A DNA stretch of 64,000 nucleotides from Ramazzottius varieornatus (GCA_001949185.1 BDGG01000006.1:2312463-2376462), one strand, 5' to 3'; shown: positions 34,665 through 46,690, counted from the first letter of the stretch. Made by a program: numbers and translations. The notes: generated by a model from the letters alone, not told the origin.

Positions 34665-35559
34665 TTAGCCCAGAAATCCAAATACACCGACAAGCTCTAC
34701 TCTGACCTTCACAATCGACACAATGATTTTCCCGAAGAACCAAGAAATCGTTCCTTTGTTCAAGCCTGACCACGGGACCTGGCCGAAGCACTGAATCGCA
34801 GTTACATGTAGAAGGAGATTACTAGCAAAGGAGACCACCTTTGTTCTCAGTTGGAACTGATTAATATCCTGACCGGTAACCATAAGCCGATATGCCATCC
34901 AGGCTATTCACGAGGGCGAGGTTTCGGTTGATTGAGTGGGCGGCAAGGGATACAAGAAAGGGCCAGGTTGGGGTTGATTAATTGAAACACAAGGTAATGT
35001 TTCACTTACCACAAGGCTGCGCAATGCTAGAGTCGCTCCACGATTGCGGTGTACCGGCAAAGTGGACAGGCGACGGGGCGCCACTGCTGCCCGGCGATTC
35101 GGACGAGGAACAACTGGAGAAAGAGTCGCGATGGGGCAGCCCCATGTACAGAGGAACTGTCTGAGAAGATGCCGGGTAGAATTCGGGAAACGGTAGGAGT
35201 TGGACGGGATAGGCCGCGTAAGCCAGCGGAAAGTATTGTGGTGCCCGGTTGACATTGCGCGGGACAATCAACAAGGGCTGACCGATGTAATCCGCCGAAC
35301 GGTAGTTGGGATAATTATTCCAGGGAACTTGTTGAACTTTCGCAGAGGATTTGGTGCTGTGATAGTAGGACTGCTTCTTTCGCTTCTTCGGGGATGGCGT
35401 GTGAGAATAAGAGATGAGCGGAACTCCATTGTAGCGTTGTTGGGAAAAAGGCATGGAGGAAGTGTTAACTGGCATAGACTTTTCCGGATGATGGTGATTT
35501 CGTGAAGGAGATTCGGGAGGTGCTGTAGCCATGGCATAGGTCTTCCCGTTGAATGCCAT
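34665..35559 (-). CDS. Unknown Ser/Pro-rich protein
   Basis: The first exon, 35010-35559, encodes ~183 residues rich in Ser, Pro, Tyr and Gln with a basic SPKKRKKQ patch that could be a nuclear localisation signal. It ends at a good GTAAGT donor in phase 1. A phase-compatible exon, 34665-34903, would add ~79 residues with hydrophobic stretches and bring the total to 262 residues, but its acceptor is ordinary and the match is unproven. No domain recognised. The low-complexity composition suggests a regulatory or RNA/DNA-associated protein, which is speculation. The first exon is more certain than the second. Confidence 0.5.
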
Positions 35560-36692
35560 GATCTTTCATGAGAACAAAATGAAATCCAAATTTTAGAATG
35601 GCAACAAAGCGGAAAAAGGCTTTTCAGAGCAAATTTCACACGAAGTGAATTTCAACTGTCGAATCATTCGATCAGCTGCCGTGTCGTGACTCAAGAGACG
35701 CCAACTCGAAGAGGAGATCCAGACAAGGAAGACTCGGACGCGGTTTGAGAGAGAAAACGAAACGGAACGTTCATTGTGCTGCAGAGCAACTGAGAAAAGT
35801 GTCTCATGATGATGGCCACGTTCATATAAATAATTTTAAGCGTTACAGCAAGCCGGAAAGAGGTTATGACCGAGAAATGAGCCGCTGAATATCGACCGGC
35901 AACAGCATAAACGCAGCTGTACGAATAGAAATAAGGCACCAACACGACCGCCCTCTTCGTGACTCAACGCCACAACACGCGCCTCCTTTTCCGCGGACTG
36001 GAGTACCTTCAATGGAAAAACCGCCATTGACTCATACATATACCGCCTGATTCAAGCAAATCAATACCGGAGACCACCATTCAAAAACGTGTTGGAATGA
36101 ACACGTCACAAGGAGACTGAGCCTTGACGGCACATCCCGCGATGCTGGCTTGTGATGTCACAGCGGAAAATATGACGTAGATACGCGCGGTACGGCGGAA
36201 TAAGCGCAATAATCAACAAGCATATCTGCTCGCTTCGCGCACGAAGCGTATAAACTACTCCGCATAGATGCGCGAGTCGAGCGGAACCAGCAGACTCACC
36301 CGCCCAGTGAACGCTGGGAATAGCCCAGTATGATGCGCAAGTCGAACAAAAGTGGAGAAAAAACCAGCGTTTCATGTGTGTTTGGGAATGTGGTAAGGAA
36401 CCGAAGTTTATTTGACATCAGTCTATCGTGATAGCAAAGATTTGAAAGAAGTAACTACGACATGACAGGACAAGCCAGCCGGACCGAACCGTCTTTTCCA
36501 CAAAGAACTGAAGCTACTGCTACTGTCAGCAAATGTCCACAGGTGTCAGAAACAGCACAGTACAGTACGCAACATGTAAATTTTGAAAAAGAGGAACATG
36601 GAAAAATAAAACAAAAATCTAATCTTCGGCAAGGAACATTATATCGTGAAAAACTTGGACGGATAAGAGGTAATAAAAGAAACTAACGTCCT
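35560..36692. other. Intergenic, no gene recognised
   Basis: Holds the upstream region of the unknown gene and the 3' flank of POLR2B. A 74-codon + strand frame at 36462-36686 is unsupported. Confidence 0.35.
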
Positions 36693-39600
36693 TCACAAGG
36701 TGAGCATTCGAGGAGCGATATTCATTGACATTAGTTCTTGAAAGAGCAGCTTGCAGGCGTACGGAATTAGCACCTGTTGAATCTAAAACGAGCAAACGAG
36801 TTCAGCTACCCTTCAGCCAAAGTCGCGCACCGCCACACTCTTATATTACACTGAAGTGCACCGTTTAAACAAGACACCAACGCAATAGTATCTGGTGGCG
36901 CCCAGCAATCCTAACTTGAGGAGTATTGTGCGGTAGTTTATCGGGGTAATATCGACAAAATTTGTTATTCCTCATGCGAAAAAATTACCGTCGCCTTCTT
37001 TCCACAGCGCCGACATCCATAGTAGCGCCTCTGGAGGTTGACCACGGCAATCAGGCCACAAATCGAGCAGACATGAACTCGATAAGCATCGGAGACCTCA
37101 AAAAGCCTCTCCTTGAGGTTCAAGGCGACACCATGGCTAATCAGGCAATCGCGCTCCATTTCCCCGATACGAAGTCCACCGTCTCTGTGAGCCCAAACAA
37201 ACACATCCTCAACCTCTCTCTCTCACAACAATCACAGGCTAAATTCACCGCACTGTCATACCGTCTGCGTCCTTCGGTCGGCTGGCGTGTCAAGACGGTC
37301 ACCATCCCGCGGTTCCTCGAGCAGATCTTGTCTTCGACGAGATGTTTGAGCCTTTGGTAGTATGTCGGTCCGATGAAGACCTGGGCGTTCAACTTGCGAC
37401 CCGTAAAGCCATTGAACATGACTTCGTTGCCGTGCTGCTCGTACCCGAGTGCCGACAGCTCGTGGGCGACCAGCTTGGTGTTGACTTCAGTGACGCCACG
37501 GCTAAAAGGAGTGCCCAGATGGGAACAGCTGACCGAGGTCGAATTTCCAAATCCGCCAGAGCGACTGAACGCTGCTGCCATCTGCAATGCCATAGATGGA
37601 TCAACTCGAAAACCCCGCTGGAAAAACCTCTGGCAGAAAGCACCACAAAGTTCGGCAGTAATTACTTTCGAAGTGTGACATTCTACTAGATGGCCGATGG
37701 TCATACGAGAAGGAATGGCGTGAGGGTTGATGATGACGTCGGGTGTGATGCCTTCCGCTGTGAACGGCATATCCTAAAATAATGATACAGGCCTGTCACT
37801 CGATTACTCAAGAAAACTATTCAAAATTTTTATTCGAGATGGGTACATTAATTGATGCTTATTAACGGGAGATGGGTAAAGGGAGATTAGAAGAATGAAA
37901 CGTTTTCTCAAGTGGCGCAGGTGTTCATTGTCACTGGCTAACAGCGTGCGCCACTAAGTTAACGATACTGCATGTTTAACGTTTCGTTTGTCGGTCTTGC
38001 AGACACTGTCTGAAATGCTAAGTTTGAAACAATTACCTCCTGGGGGAAGGTGATGCCAATGGTGCCTTTCTGACCGTGCCGACTGGCAAACTTGTCGCCC
38101 GTGACAGGTCTTCGAACCGACCGTACCCTCACTTTGCAGAAGTTGTGGCCGTCGGCAGTTACACTGCGCAAGACTTGATCCACGATCCCCGTTTCCGAAG
38201 AGCGAAGAAAGATGCTGGCGTCCTTCTTCTGCAAGTCCATCTCATCGTCACCGATCTACCGCGAGTCACAAAATCATCAAAAGCCCAACAACGACGTGAC
38301 CTTAGGAGAGTCTAACATACATCGGCAGCCTTGGATCTCCGGTAAGTCACCGTCTTGCCAATGATGGCATCGTCACCGGACATTCGCGTCCCCACTTGAA
38401 CGATCCCATCAGCTTCCAGCTTCCCGTAGTGAGCTATCCTTATTCCTTCGCAGTCGTCTTCGTCTGGCACTTCGATCACTTCGCGCTGGTCCCGCCTTGT
38501 CTCGGTCTCCTCTGCATGATAAGACCTACAGAGCCAACCTGCTCACTTCCATTATGATTGGAATTTAGAAAAGACAGATCGCAGTTCGGACGTCGTCAAA
38601 TGGATTCAGCCAGATCGTCTTCCCAAGTGGCGCACGCCGTCGGCTATGAAGAACGAATGCATATGAATTGTCATGACGATCTGGGCGAAACCGTTTGCTG
38701 ACGCTCTCGTTCAGATTCAACGGAAGTCTAACCGGTTAAAAGTATGTCGGAAAAGGCCTCTGTCGATGGCCGACTTGTTCATAATGATGCTGTCTTCCTG
38801 ATTGTACCCGGTGTAACTCAGCACAGCCACGATGCAGTTGATCCCGGCTGGAGACTCAACCGTCTTCAGGAATTCTGTCGCGCGACTGTCGACGAGAGGC
38901 TTCTGGGGGTAAAACAGGATCGACCCTGTGAAACACAAGATCGTTTCAGTTTTTTCCCGGAATATTTCACTAGAAGAACTAAATGGGATCTCTACAAACA
39001 TGATCCTTGACTCAAGTGGCCCACGTCTTGGCTATTTCTAGCCGGAAGCGCGCGCCACTTTGAAAGTCGATTTGGTTGAATTTTTCTGCTGAGGTCCAAA
39101 TCTCGTTCTGACTTACCGGCAATGTCGTGGCGATAGTTGAAGTTACTGGTGTATAGTCCGATGGCTTGCTTGCCCATGGAGGCTTGGTAGGTGTTTCTTG
39201 GGGACTGGTTGTGGTCAGGGAAGGGAATCAGCGATGCAGCCACACCGAGGATCATGGAGGGATGAATCTCACAGTGGGTCACACGCTGTTGGTTGCCCCG
39301 TAGCTCACCGGGGAAGAAGGCACACAGGATGTTCTCTTCTTCAGCCACATCGATGTACTCGACCAGACCTTTGTTCAGAAAAAATTTCCACCTGGAGAAA
39401 CCATACGATGTCAACATTGACTCATTCAGGACGTAAACAAATCGTTATTTCAAGTGGCGCATGCCCGTATTGCGATTGGCTTGGAGCGTGCGCCACGTGA
39501 AGAAACGATCTCGGGGAGTTCGTTTGCCGATTCTCATTCGTCAGTAGTCAATTCTGACTTCCTTACCCGACTACACGAGCGTCTTCTTCAAGAAATGGTA

Positions 39601-42600
39601 GATGGTTTCTCCTGAAGGCTAAGCGAGACGTGTAACCATGCCCAGACCTGGCAGTGTAGTTCTTTACCGTTAGCAACGGTCGACAAAGCCTTCCCGCATC
39701 GAAACGAATGTGAATTTCCTTTCGAAGGAGATCTCTCGTAATCGACACCTGTCAGTCGGGAAAAACCATACTCAGAACCCGTTGAAAATATTGAGTTTTT
39801 CCTAAGAAATACCCACTTTTCGATCAATAGTTTCCTCTTTCCTGTACTCACGCAACTTGTCAACCAGCTCTTCGGGTTTTCGATGCAGACCGACCCAACG
39901 ACCATTCACGAAGACTTTTGTCGCTCTGGAAGGACAAAATGGACCATCCGTTTAGATACAAAAAACTGAAAAAGGGAGGAAAGGAGACCGTTGCTTACTG
40001 ACTTGCCAACCGCTTCGGGTCCGCCTTCAATCCTCAAGTCCAGCATGTCAGGCATGTTTGACAGCAAGGCCTCGATGTGCGTCGCATCGGATTGAACTGT
40101 CACACAAGCCATCAGAGCGAGGTTCTTGACTAGACCGACAGACTGGCCTTCGGGTGTGTCAGAGGGACACACAACGCCCCACTGTGTGTTGTGAAGCTGA
40201 CGCGGACTGGTGACTTTGGCTTCACGAGGAACCGGGTTGACGAGACGACGGAGTTGGGACACCATGCCGACGTAGGACTGCCTATTCAACACCTACAACA
40301 CAAAGAACAGAAACTGACGCAGCTCTTAATCAATGCAAATGTAGATCCGATAGAAAAGATTTAACTTCAAAAATGGGAGCCTGGCAAAGAAACAGGACAA
40401 CAGTTGTTCTTTTAAGTGGCGTACGTTTTCAGCGATATCGACTAAGAAAGGACGCTACTTGGAGAAAACAAATTTGCCGGGTTTGGCCAAGTGGCGCACG
40501 TTGGCAGTTTTATTACCTGGATTAGTGCGCCACTTGGGCAAACGATCTTGCTGAGGTTTTTTTATTTGGTTTTTGGTAATTCAATATCATTCCTACTCAC
40601 AAATTCGATCTAAAAGCTTCATGAAAGAAAGGTCCCCAAAGTTTCAGTGGTTGTTGTACCTGGGCCACGCCGGTTCGGACGTTTCCCTTCAGGCGAGAAT
40701 CGCCCCAGTTCCCGGTAGATAGTGAGTACTTCAGTCCGTCAGAGATGATCCTCGGTTTCACAGCCAGTTCCATCTTGAAGTCCTTCCCTCGATCGATGAA
40801 CTTCTGCACGTACTCTTTCATGTCTTTCCGCAGTTTAAAGAAGAGACCTCTGAAGAGCGAAGTGAGCAGAGGACCCACCAGATCCAGTCTTTTGTTAGCG
40901 TAGTGGTCTCTGTCGTCATACTCTCTTCTACCCAAGGCTACACTGACCATCCGATGGACCATGTAGCCCAGAAAATACACCTTTGCTCTGTCATACTCTG
41001 GCGTCGTGCCTGACGATACAAAGGCGAAGTCAATATGACACAGGCTATTACAAACCAAAAGATCCGACAAAACCGGCAACAATCGCGCAGTCCTTCGCAA
41101 ACTCTGCATACAGGCAACTCGAAATATACTATGGTGCCTGTATGCAGGTGCGCGAAATCGTGTTTTTTTGGAACGTCTAGTGATACAATTGATGTGACAT
41201 TTTCCGTTGTTCTAGGAATATGGAACCGTTATGGATTTTCTGAAGACAGCACTTTCTTAAGCTGGAGCCGTGGAAGAAACGGTCACCTATGTGGGGAAGG
41301 AAGTCCTTCCGTAGCAGGTTCCTCGCGTAGTCCAGCCGCTGAGCCTTCGTGACACCGGGTTTGACGCCTCTAACAGCGATGAAATTGAGAGCGACTTCTT
41401 GGGTAGAGATGACGCTAGAGTGAGCGATGGACGCAGAAAGCCAATTGGCCATTTCGTCATCATTGAGATCAAATGTGATGTGAGCGGTGATTTCACGGTC
41501 GGTTAGACAACCGAGAGCGCGAAACAGTACGCCGATGGGTATCTCCTGCTTGATGTAGGGAAGAATGGCTGTAATTGGCCTTCCCGAACCATATGTCGCT
41601 TCCATCTAGACACATCCGTTTCAATAAAAGTAAGAAAAACGAAAAGAAGTAAAATTCCGAAACAACTTGGAGCTCGGCCAGTAAACTCAACCAATGATTA
41701 TTTCAAGTGGCGCACGAAATAATCCTATAACACCCAAAGCGTGCGCCACTTGAGAAAAGAGTGTAGGTAGGTTTGTTTGCGGAGCTCACATTCTTCAAAT
41801 ATTATTTTACCTTTCGAAAGCGATGAGAAAATGTTTCTTACCGCTTTAGAGGCACCCGTTGCTCGTTTTGAAACCAGTACAGAGAAGTCTCTCACTGTGA
41901 ATGGTGGCTTTTCTGCCACGGACCGAATTTCCGCACGGTAAGTGAACTTGCAGTTATTTGGGGGAGGAAAGACGAAGACTGTATTACTTGCAGACCTTTC
42001 TTGAGCTATTACAACCTGAAATTAAAGTACGAGGACATACAACTGAAATTTCTAGAGAAAGAAGTAAAAGAGATTAGTGAGACCTTTTCCGAACCATCAA
42101 CGATGAAATATCCACCAGGATCGTTGTAGCATTCGTCCATTTGGCAGACTTCTCTCTCGTTAAGGCCGACCAGCATGCACTTCTTGGAGCGCACCATAAC
42201 TGGCACCCATCCACAGAAGACCTTTTCTCTCTTCTTTGATGGAGGCTTGGTAGAGTTCCCAAAGACGGTCGTCTCTTCAACGTCAATGTACAGACGTATA
42301 CCGTAGGTGAAGTTGCGAAGACGACATACTTGCGGCGTGACTGTCCGTAGGAAAGAGTCCGCCTCTGGAGCTTCTGGCTTCTGACAAAAGAAGGCGTGCT
42401 TGAACTTGTACGATAACTTCACCTGCAAATCAACCCGCAAGATTTTGGCAAGCTTTAGACTTGAGACTTCAGGAACTCCAACGCTCTGAAGCCCGTGATG
42501 AGTAAAACTAATCTAAGAGCTAGACAAGCAAACCGGGCAAGAAAGTTTTCTTCAAGTAGCGCAGGCTTCCAACCGATAACACTGGAAATGTGCGCCACTC

Positions 42601-43485
42601 GGGAAAAACATCTTGTCGAGCTGTAAAATTCGTAGAACCATATTGCTCACATGGTTCAACTTAATAAACGCGCAGCCACGTGACCAATCAAAATTTTCAC
42701 ATGCTGACGTCAATGCCCGCTGGATTAATTGTAGAAAAGTTCGTAGTGAGAGAGTCCACTTACGACTTCATCTTTGCCTCCCTTGATTTTCGCTTCTTCT
42801 TTCCGCACATCGACGGGAGGAGATTCTTCAATGATCTTCTGGACTTCATATTCCCAAAACTGGTTGAAAGAGTCGAGCTGCTGCTGGACCAACGCGTTGT
42901 CGTGGAAGAAAAGGTTGATCAGTCGCCAGACTGCTTTGTCCCATTCGTGGCTGCTGTAATCGAGCTCAACCTCTTCGAATAAGTGCTGTCGATTCTCCTC
43001 GGGATCCTCCGCGAAGACCCGCAGACCGACAGACTCTACAACAAAAGCAAGAACGTTTTGGCTAGATAGAAAAGTGACATAAGTGACAGCCAACCTTCAT
43101 CGACGTAGGTCTTTTTGCGCTTCTTTTTCCATTCGTTTGACGGGCGGATCTCATCCTCAAAGACCGCTTCCGCATCTCGTAAGCCGATACACAGTGGGCT
43201 GGCACAGCCTGCGAAGAGCAGGCTCATCATAGACGGCAGAACGAGAAGCCCACAATGAAACTGGAAAATAATCAAGCAATCATGCTTACATTCGCGTTCG
43301 TCGTTGTCGAAATCCGCAGGAAAGTCATCGTCTTCCGACAAGTCAAAGTTTGGCGTTTCAGGGCTTATCCGCGCATCGCGCAGGGCAAGCAGATGTGGAC
43401 TGACGTTCTCCCGATCCTCTACGTCTTCGATGGTGTCATTCAGGTGCTTCTTGCAGAATCGCCGAGAAATGTGCGCAGACGGCAT
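36693..43485 (-). CDS. POLR2B: RNA polymerase II second-largest subunit RPB2
   Basis: Seventeen exons fit: 43290-43485, 43095-43208, 42764-43035, 42084-42422, 41842-42015, 41287-41605, 40660-41009, 40003-40292, 39817-39925, 39567-39748, 39117-39391, 38733-38925, 38321-38525, 38037-38255, 37262-37773, 36989-37184 and 36693-36773; 4026 nt, ~1341 residues (human is 1174). Landmarks in order: [50 protein letters not shown] equivalent, [60 protein letters not shown], the C-terminal zinc site CSIC...CRRC and [12 protein letters not shown]. It forms one side of the active cleft, binding Mg and the hybrid. Oddities: an N-terminal extension of ~110 residues, an in-frame 84-nt piece (37582-37665) that may be a further intron, and sequence clearly more diverged than expected for so conserved a subunit. 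Eight hairpin elements lie in its introns. Confidence 0.92.
37899..37965. repeat. Intronic hairpin element, POLR2B intron 14
   Basis: Arms CAAGTGGCGCA and TGCGCCACT flank a loop with TCACTGGCTAAC; the flanks AACGTT and AACGAT extend the pairing. The host intron is 263 nt. Confidence 0.85.
38611..38690. repeat. Intronic hairpin element, POLR2B intron 12 (degenerate)
   Basis: Left arm CCAAGTGGCGCACG with outer CAGATCGT. The right inner arm is lost but the outer ACGATCTG remains. The host intron is 207 nt. Confidence 0.65.
39003..39080. repeat. Intronic hairpin element, POLR2B intron 11
   Basis: Arms CAAGTGGCCCACG and CGCGCGCCACTTTG, with an inner stem TTGGCTA/TAGCCGG. The host intron is 191 nt. 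Confidence 0.8.
39440..39510. repeat. Intronic hairpin element, POLR2B intron 10
   Basis: ATCGTTATTTCAAGTGGCGC pairs with GCGCCACGTGAAGAAACGAT, giving an arm of about 20 bp. The host intron is 175 nt. Confidence 0.88.
40400..40475. repeat. Intronic hairpin element, POLR2B intron 7, first copy
   Basis: Arms TTAAGTGGCGTACG and GGACGCTACTTGG. Changes in the two arms keep pairing (GGCGT with ACGCT). The loop contains GCGATATCGACT. The host intron is 367 nt and carries two copies. Confidence 0.75.
40480..40547. repeat. Intronic hairpin element, POLR2B intron 7, second copy
   Basis: GTTTGGCCAAGTGGCGCAC pairs with GTGCGCCACTTGGGCAAAC at 18 of 19 positions, the best-preserved arm in the window. It follows the first copy after only a few bases. 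Confidence 0.92.
41104..41147. repeat. Different hairpin in POLR2B intron 6
   Basis: CTGCATACAGGCA and its exact reverse complement flank an 18-nt loop in a 277-nt intron. It is not related to the GTGGCGCAC family. Confidence 0.85.
41670..41787. repeat. Intronic hairpin element, POLR2B intron 5
   Basis: The core TTTCAAGTGGCGCACG/CGTGCGCCACTTGAGAAAA spans 41701-41757. Weaker inverted similarity runs out to GAGCTC at both ends, suggesting a full element of about 118 bp. The host intron is 236 nt. Confidence 0.88.
42545..42615. repeat. Intronic hairpin element, POLR2B intron 3
   Basis: Arms GTTTTCTTCAAGTAGCGCA and TGCGCCACTCGGGAAAAAC; the loop CCGATAACACTGG resembles other copies. The host intron is 341 nt. 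Confidence 0.82.
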
Positions 43486-45041
43486 CCTTCAGCAGGTGGT
43501 CCAGCAGGCAAGCTAGTGCGCCATGAGCCAGCGCGACGTAATCTTGAGGCCGAGATTAATACCATCCAAACAAGATCTCTCAAATGTTTTGCGTTACAAC
43601 TTAGCCGATATACGTTGTCGGAATGGCTGAGGATTCGGGACGAAGGAGAACGAGTGATATAACTAATATTTGATTCTTGATTGTACCAAGACAATGCGAT
43701 AAATTAACGACGCTGCTTGTCTCGCCAGCGCTGGACGGTTGGACGGGTCACGGTCACGGACTCACGGGTGATTTAAAGTGGGCATTCTACTTCATGACAC
43801 TTCCCATGTCTCAGCCAGAACCTGATTTGGGATGTGGCCTATTATACTTATCATGATCCGGTAGATGGATCACGATTTCTAGTATAATAGCCCACTTCCC
43901 CAGATCGCGGGTAATGGATCATGAATTGGGAATCGAGTGCGGAGACATGGACCATGGAATTAGAAAACCATGATCCGGGCCGTTCGGGATGTGGACTTTT
44001 CAACGTGCAGTAGCACATTGCTCGAAAATGAGTTGATTGGACGGAAAAACAAGGAAGTTCCTCGAGCTCCGACATTGTGGACACAACAACAATATCGAAA
44101 AATGCACTCTTGCTGTGGATGGAGTGTAAAATAATTACTGCTGGTATTTTCATATCGCTGATCAGGCGCCGAAACTTGACAAGCCTGGAATGCACAAATT
44201 CAATCAACACTCACTTCAACACGACACGGAAGGTTGAACGAAGGAGATACATGCATGTATTCACAACCATGCAAGAACCTCAGCGGTGATTCCTCCTACC
44301 GTTTCAATTAAAATTTTTAGCTAATCTGTAAATTTATCTCATCGAAACGTCACTTCAATGGAGCGTATTTCAGACCTCGAAAAACACGAAGAAACCGATT
44401 TATTTTCATACGGGAATTAAGTCCGGATCACGACCTGTTATACTTTGGCATAGGTCGTGACTTGGATCACCAGGGCCAAGTATCACGTTTCCGCAACTTT
44501 AACATCTCGAGATGTGGCGAAATGGGAAACGTGAACGGAAAACGCGAACGGCCATTGTTTTCCGGGCATCGAGTGCGGAGAAACGAAGTATTATGCCCAC
44601 TTAACGCAGCTGACTCGTGCGACCTCCGACGTGCCACGAACCTCTAGAAGTGGTAACTTGGTCATACGTGCGGAAATCCCATCTTTCGTAATCAGGAGAC
44701 CCAGAAGAAAAACAACGAATGCCTCGAATCTGTTATCCCGTGCGGCGGTTTTCAACTTGATCAATTCACTTTCACGCTCTTGTAGTTTATCAGTTTTCTT
44801 CTGTGTGGTTTACACTCATTGTACGATGTTTTCTACTTCAGTACACGTGTATCTTGATTGGGTTTGAAGCGCCTCTGCGAAACAGCGTACAGAAACTGAT
44901 CAGACCACTAGGGTGACAAGCTTTTTCGTTACAAATACTGTAATCACAGAAGGCGACAAAACATTTTAGTAAAATGTGAACGAGAATTTCAAACTTCGTC
45001 CCGGCCTTACTCTCACGCGCGACGAGAACTACAAGCTGGAA
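43486..45041. other. Intergenic region with a degenerate TIR element
   Basis: Holds the POLR2B upstream region, the inverted-repeat element listed next and the 3' flank of the SANT-like gene. Short frames near 43851-44867 are not supported as genes. Confidence 0.4.
43773..44603. mobile_element. Degenerate ~830-bp inverted-repeat element
   Basis: AAGTGGGCATTCTACTTC at the left matches inverted AAGTGGGCATAATACTTC at the right. Inside are further palindromes built on GGATCACGA and TATTATACT (43846-43886, 44427-44467). No coding sequence recognised; borders are approximate. Confidence 0.5.
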
Positions 45042-46269
45042 TCAACCTTGGGAAAAGCGTTCAACGAAAGTCTGCAGCAGATTAATCACAAGCATGTCCT
45101 TTTGTCGATCGAGTTCGAGCTTTTCCTTCTGCATGGCCAGTTCTTCCTTCTTGAACTGCAACTCTTGCTCCTTGTAAGCTTGCTTTCTCTGCTCGAGCTC
45201 AAGGCGCTTTGCATCAGCTGCAATTGACCTTCTCATGATATCGACGAAATCATCCGGAACCGGTGTGGAAGAACCTTTCTTGAGACGTTTCTGCTGTGGT
45301 TGAGGCAAGATTTCTGCGACCGGAAGTGTGGAGGGATACTCTTCTTCCTCTTCGGTTTCTTCATCTGGCCTCCGGCTCTCTGTGAAGATAATGGAGCAGG
45401 TTAGCGTTCGCCTTCGAGGAAAGGTGATAATGCGGAAACTAGCGTAAAACCACGGAGTCAGGTCCGCCGGAGTTTCCGGTTGAGCACCCAGCTTGAAAAC
45501 ATGGCAGACTGCACTACTTTCGGTGTTCATAACAATATGGCGAAAGCTTGTTTCATACCAGCTCGCTCAAGGCAGGGCACAGACGCCACACTCGAGCCAC
45601 CCTGTCGGACCAGCCTATGGCGTCACGAGACAGCTACATATCCTTGCCTGACAAATTCAAGAACAACGCGATGCCGTCCTACGCAACATTACCTTGTAAA
45701 ATGGACTGTGCAAAGGCGCCTCGACGGATCTTCTCTCCGATGGCCACATCGCGATCCTTTGGCTTCTTCAGCTTCTTCTCGGAAGCTTGGATATTCTGAG
45801 CCATTTTCTCCATGTCTTTCTGCAGTTCAGCTAGCTGTTGTAAAAGGGAATCAGCGTCAGCATACTCTTTCTCCTTTTCAAGACCAACACTACGTCGATG
45901 TTTGGTATCGCCATTTTGAAAGCGTTCCATGAGCTTGTCCGTCCTCTCCTTCGCTGTTCTTTCGCCCAAGTTGATCCCAGCATTCCGCATCGTCGTGGTA
46001 ATCTCCCTCCAGACGCCATTCTTCTCGCGAGGCAGTAGTTCATAGTTGTAAGGGTTCATCCCAACAACGAGACGCAACAGCAAGACGTCGTCTTTGGGCT
46101 TGAAGAATATCTTTGTCTTTCTGGTCCTAGATGGTATGGCACCGTCCTGTCCGTCCATGTGCGAGACCTGAAACGACAAAGAACACGCTAAGGGAGACGT
46201 GGAAGCCATCTGCTGCAACGGGATCAACTGGACAAGCTGAGGAGCTGCTTTGGGACGGATGGACTTCAT
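45042..46269 (-). CDS. SANT/Myb-like domain protein with C-terminal coiled coil
   Basis: Two exons fit, 45693-46269 and 45042-45379; 915 nt, 304 residues. Residues ~45-110 have a Trp- and Arg-containing helical pattern (DVLLLRLVVGMNP, WREITTTMRNAG, RTAKERTDKLMERF) like the Myb/SANT-type DNA-binding modules of transposase-associated and transposon-derived proteins. An acidic linker (EETEEEEE) follows, then a Lys-rich segment and a long Glu/Lys/Gln coiled coil to the C-terminus. The start could instead be the ATG at ~46155 (MDGQDG), just after a possible acceptor. It is head to head with PRMT5, about 420 bp apart. The domain call is by pattern only; chromatin or DNA binding is inferred. Confidence 0.6.
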
Positions 46270-46690
46270 GAGTAGGCTGGGAAGATACGGCGATGAATGT
46301 TACCGCAGGCGCAAAATCCAAATCAACGGTTCGTAAAGCTGATTGCAAGAGGGGCGGAGCCGAGCTCGGACATTCGAATAGGGCCGTGCTTTATCAGCAG
46401 CGCATGTTCTACAGTGAAGGCTGATAATTGGCAAACTCAGACCAGCATGAAAAGTCGGATCTGCCCTTTCAGTTGGCATACCGCGGATCCGTTCCCGTGA
46501 GCAGACGGTATCTGACCTGCTCCTACTCAACGAACGGGTATCCATCGAGGAAATGCGAAACGGCTCAGCTGTCTCCGTAAAACCGCGCTGTCGAACTGGG
46601 GAAGCGACCGGAAGCCATCATTTTCACTTCCAGACAGTCTGGAAGACCAAGTGCTTGTATTGTTCCAGGAACGAGAAAGAACTGCCAGCA
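46270..46690. promoter_or_regulatory. Putative bidirectional promoter region
   Basis: The interval lies between the divergent starts of the SANT-like gene and PRMT5. No specific element such as a TATA box could be assigned; the call rests on the head-to-head arrangement. Confidence 0.4.

Noticed and set aside
35560-36375. Overlapping minus-strand ORFs as upstream exons of the Ser/Pro-rich gene
   Set aside because: No phase-consistent junction or similarity was found; they are probably chance frames.
39631-39666. 36-nt intron within POLR2B exon 10
   Set aside because: It would be too short and is unnecessary, since the frame is open through it and continues in family-like sequence.
43440-43694. 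84-codon minus-strand ORF over the POLR2B start
   Set aside because: It is in another frame than the RPB2 N-terminus and has no family features; a stop precedes the chosen ATG in the coding frame.
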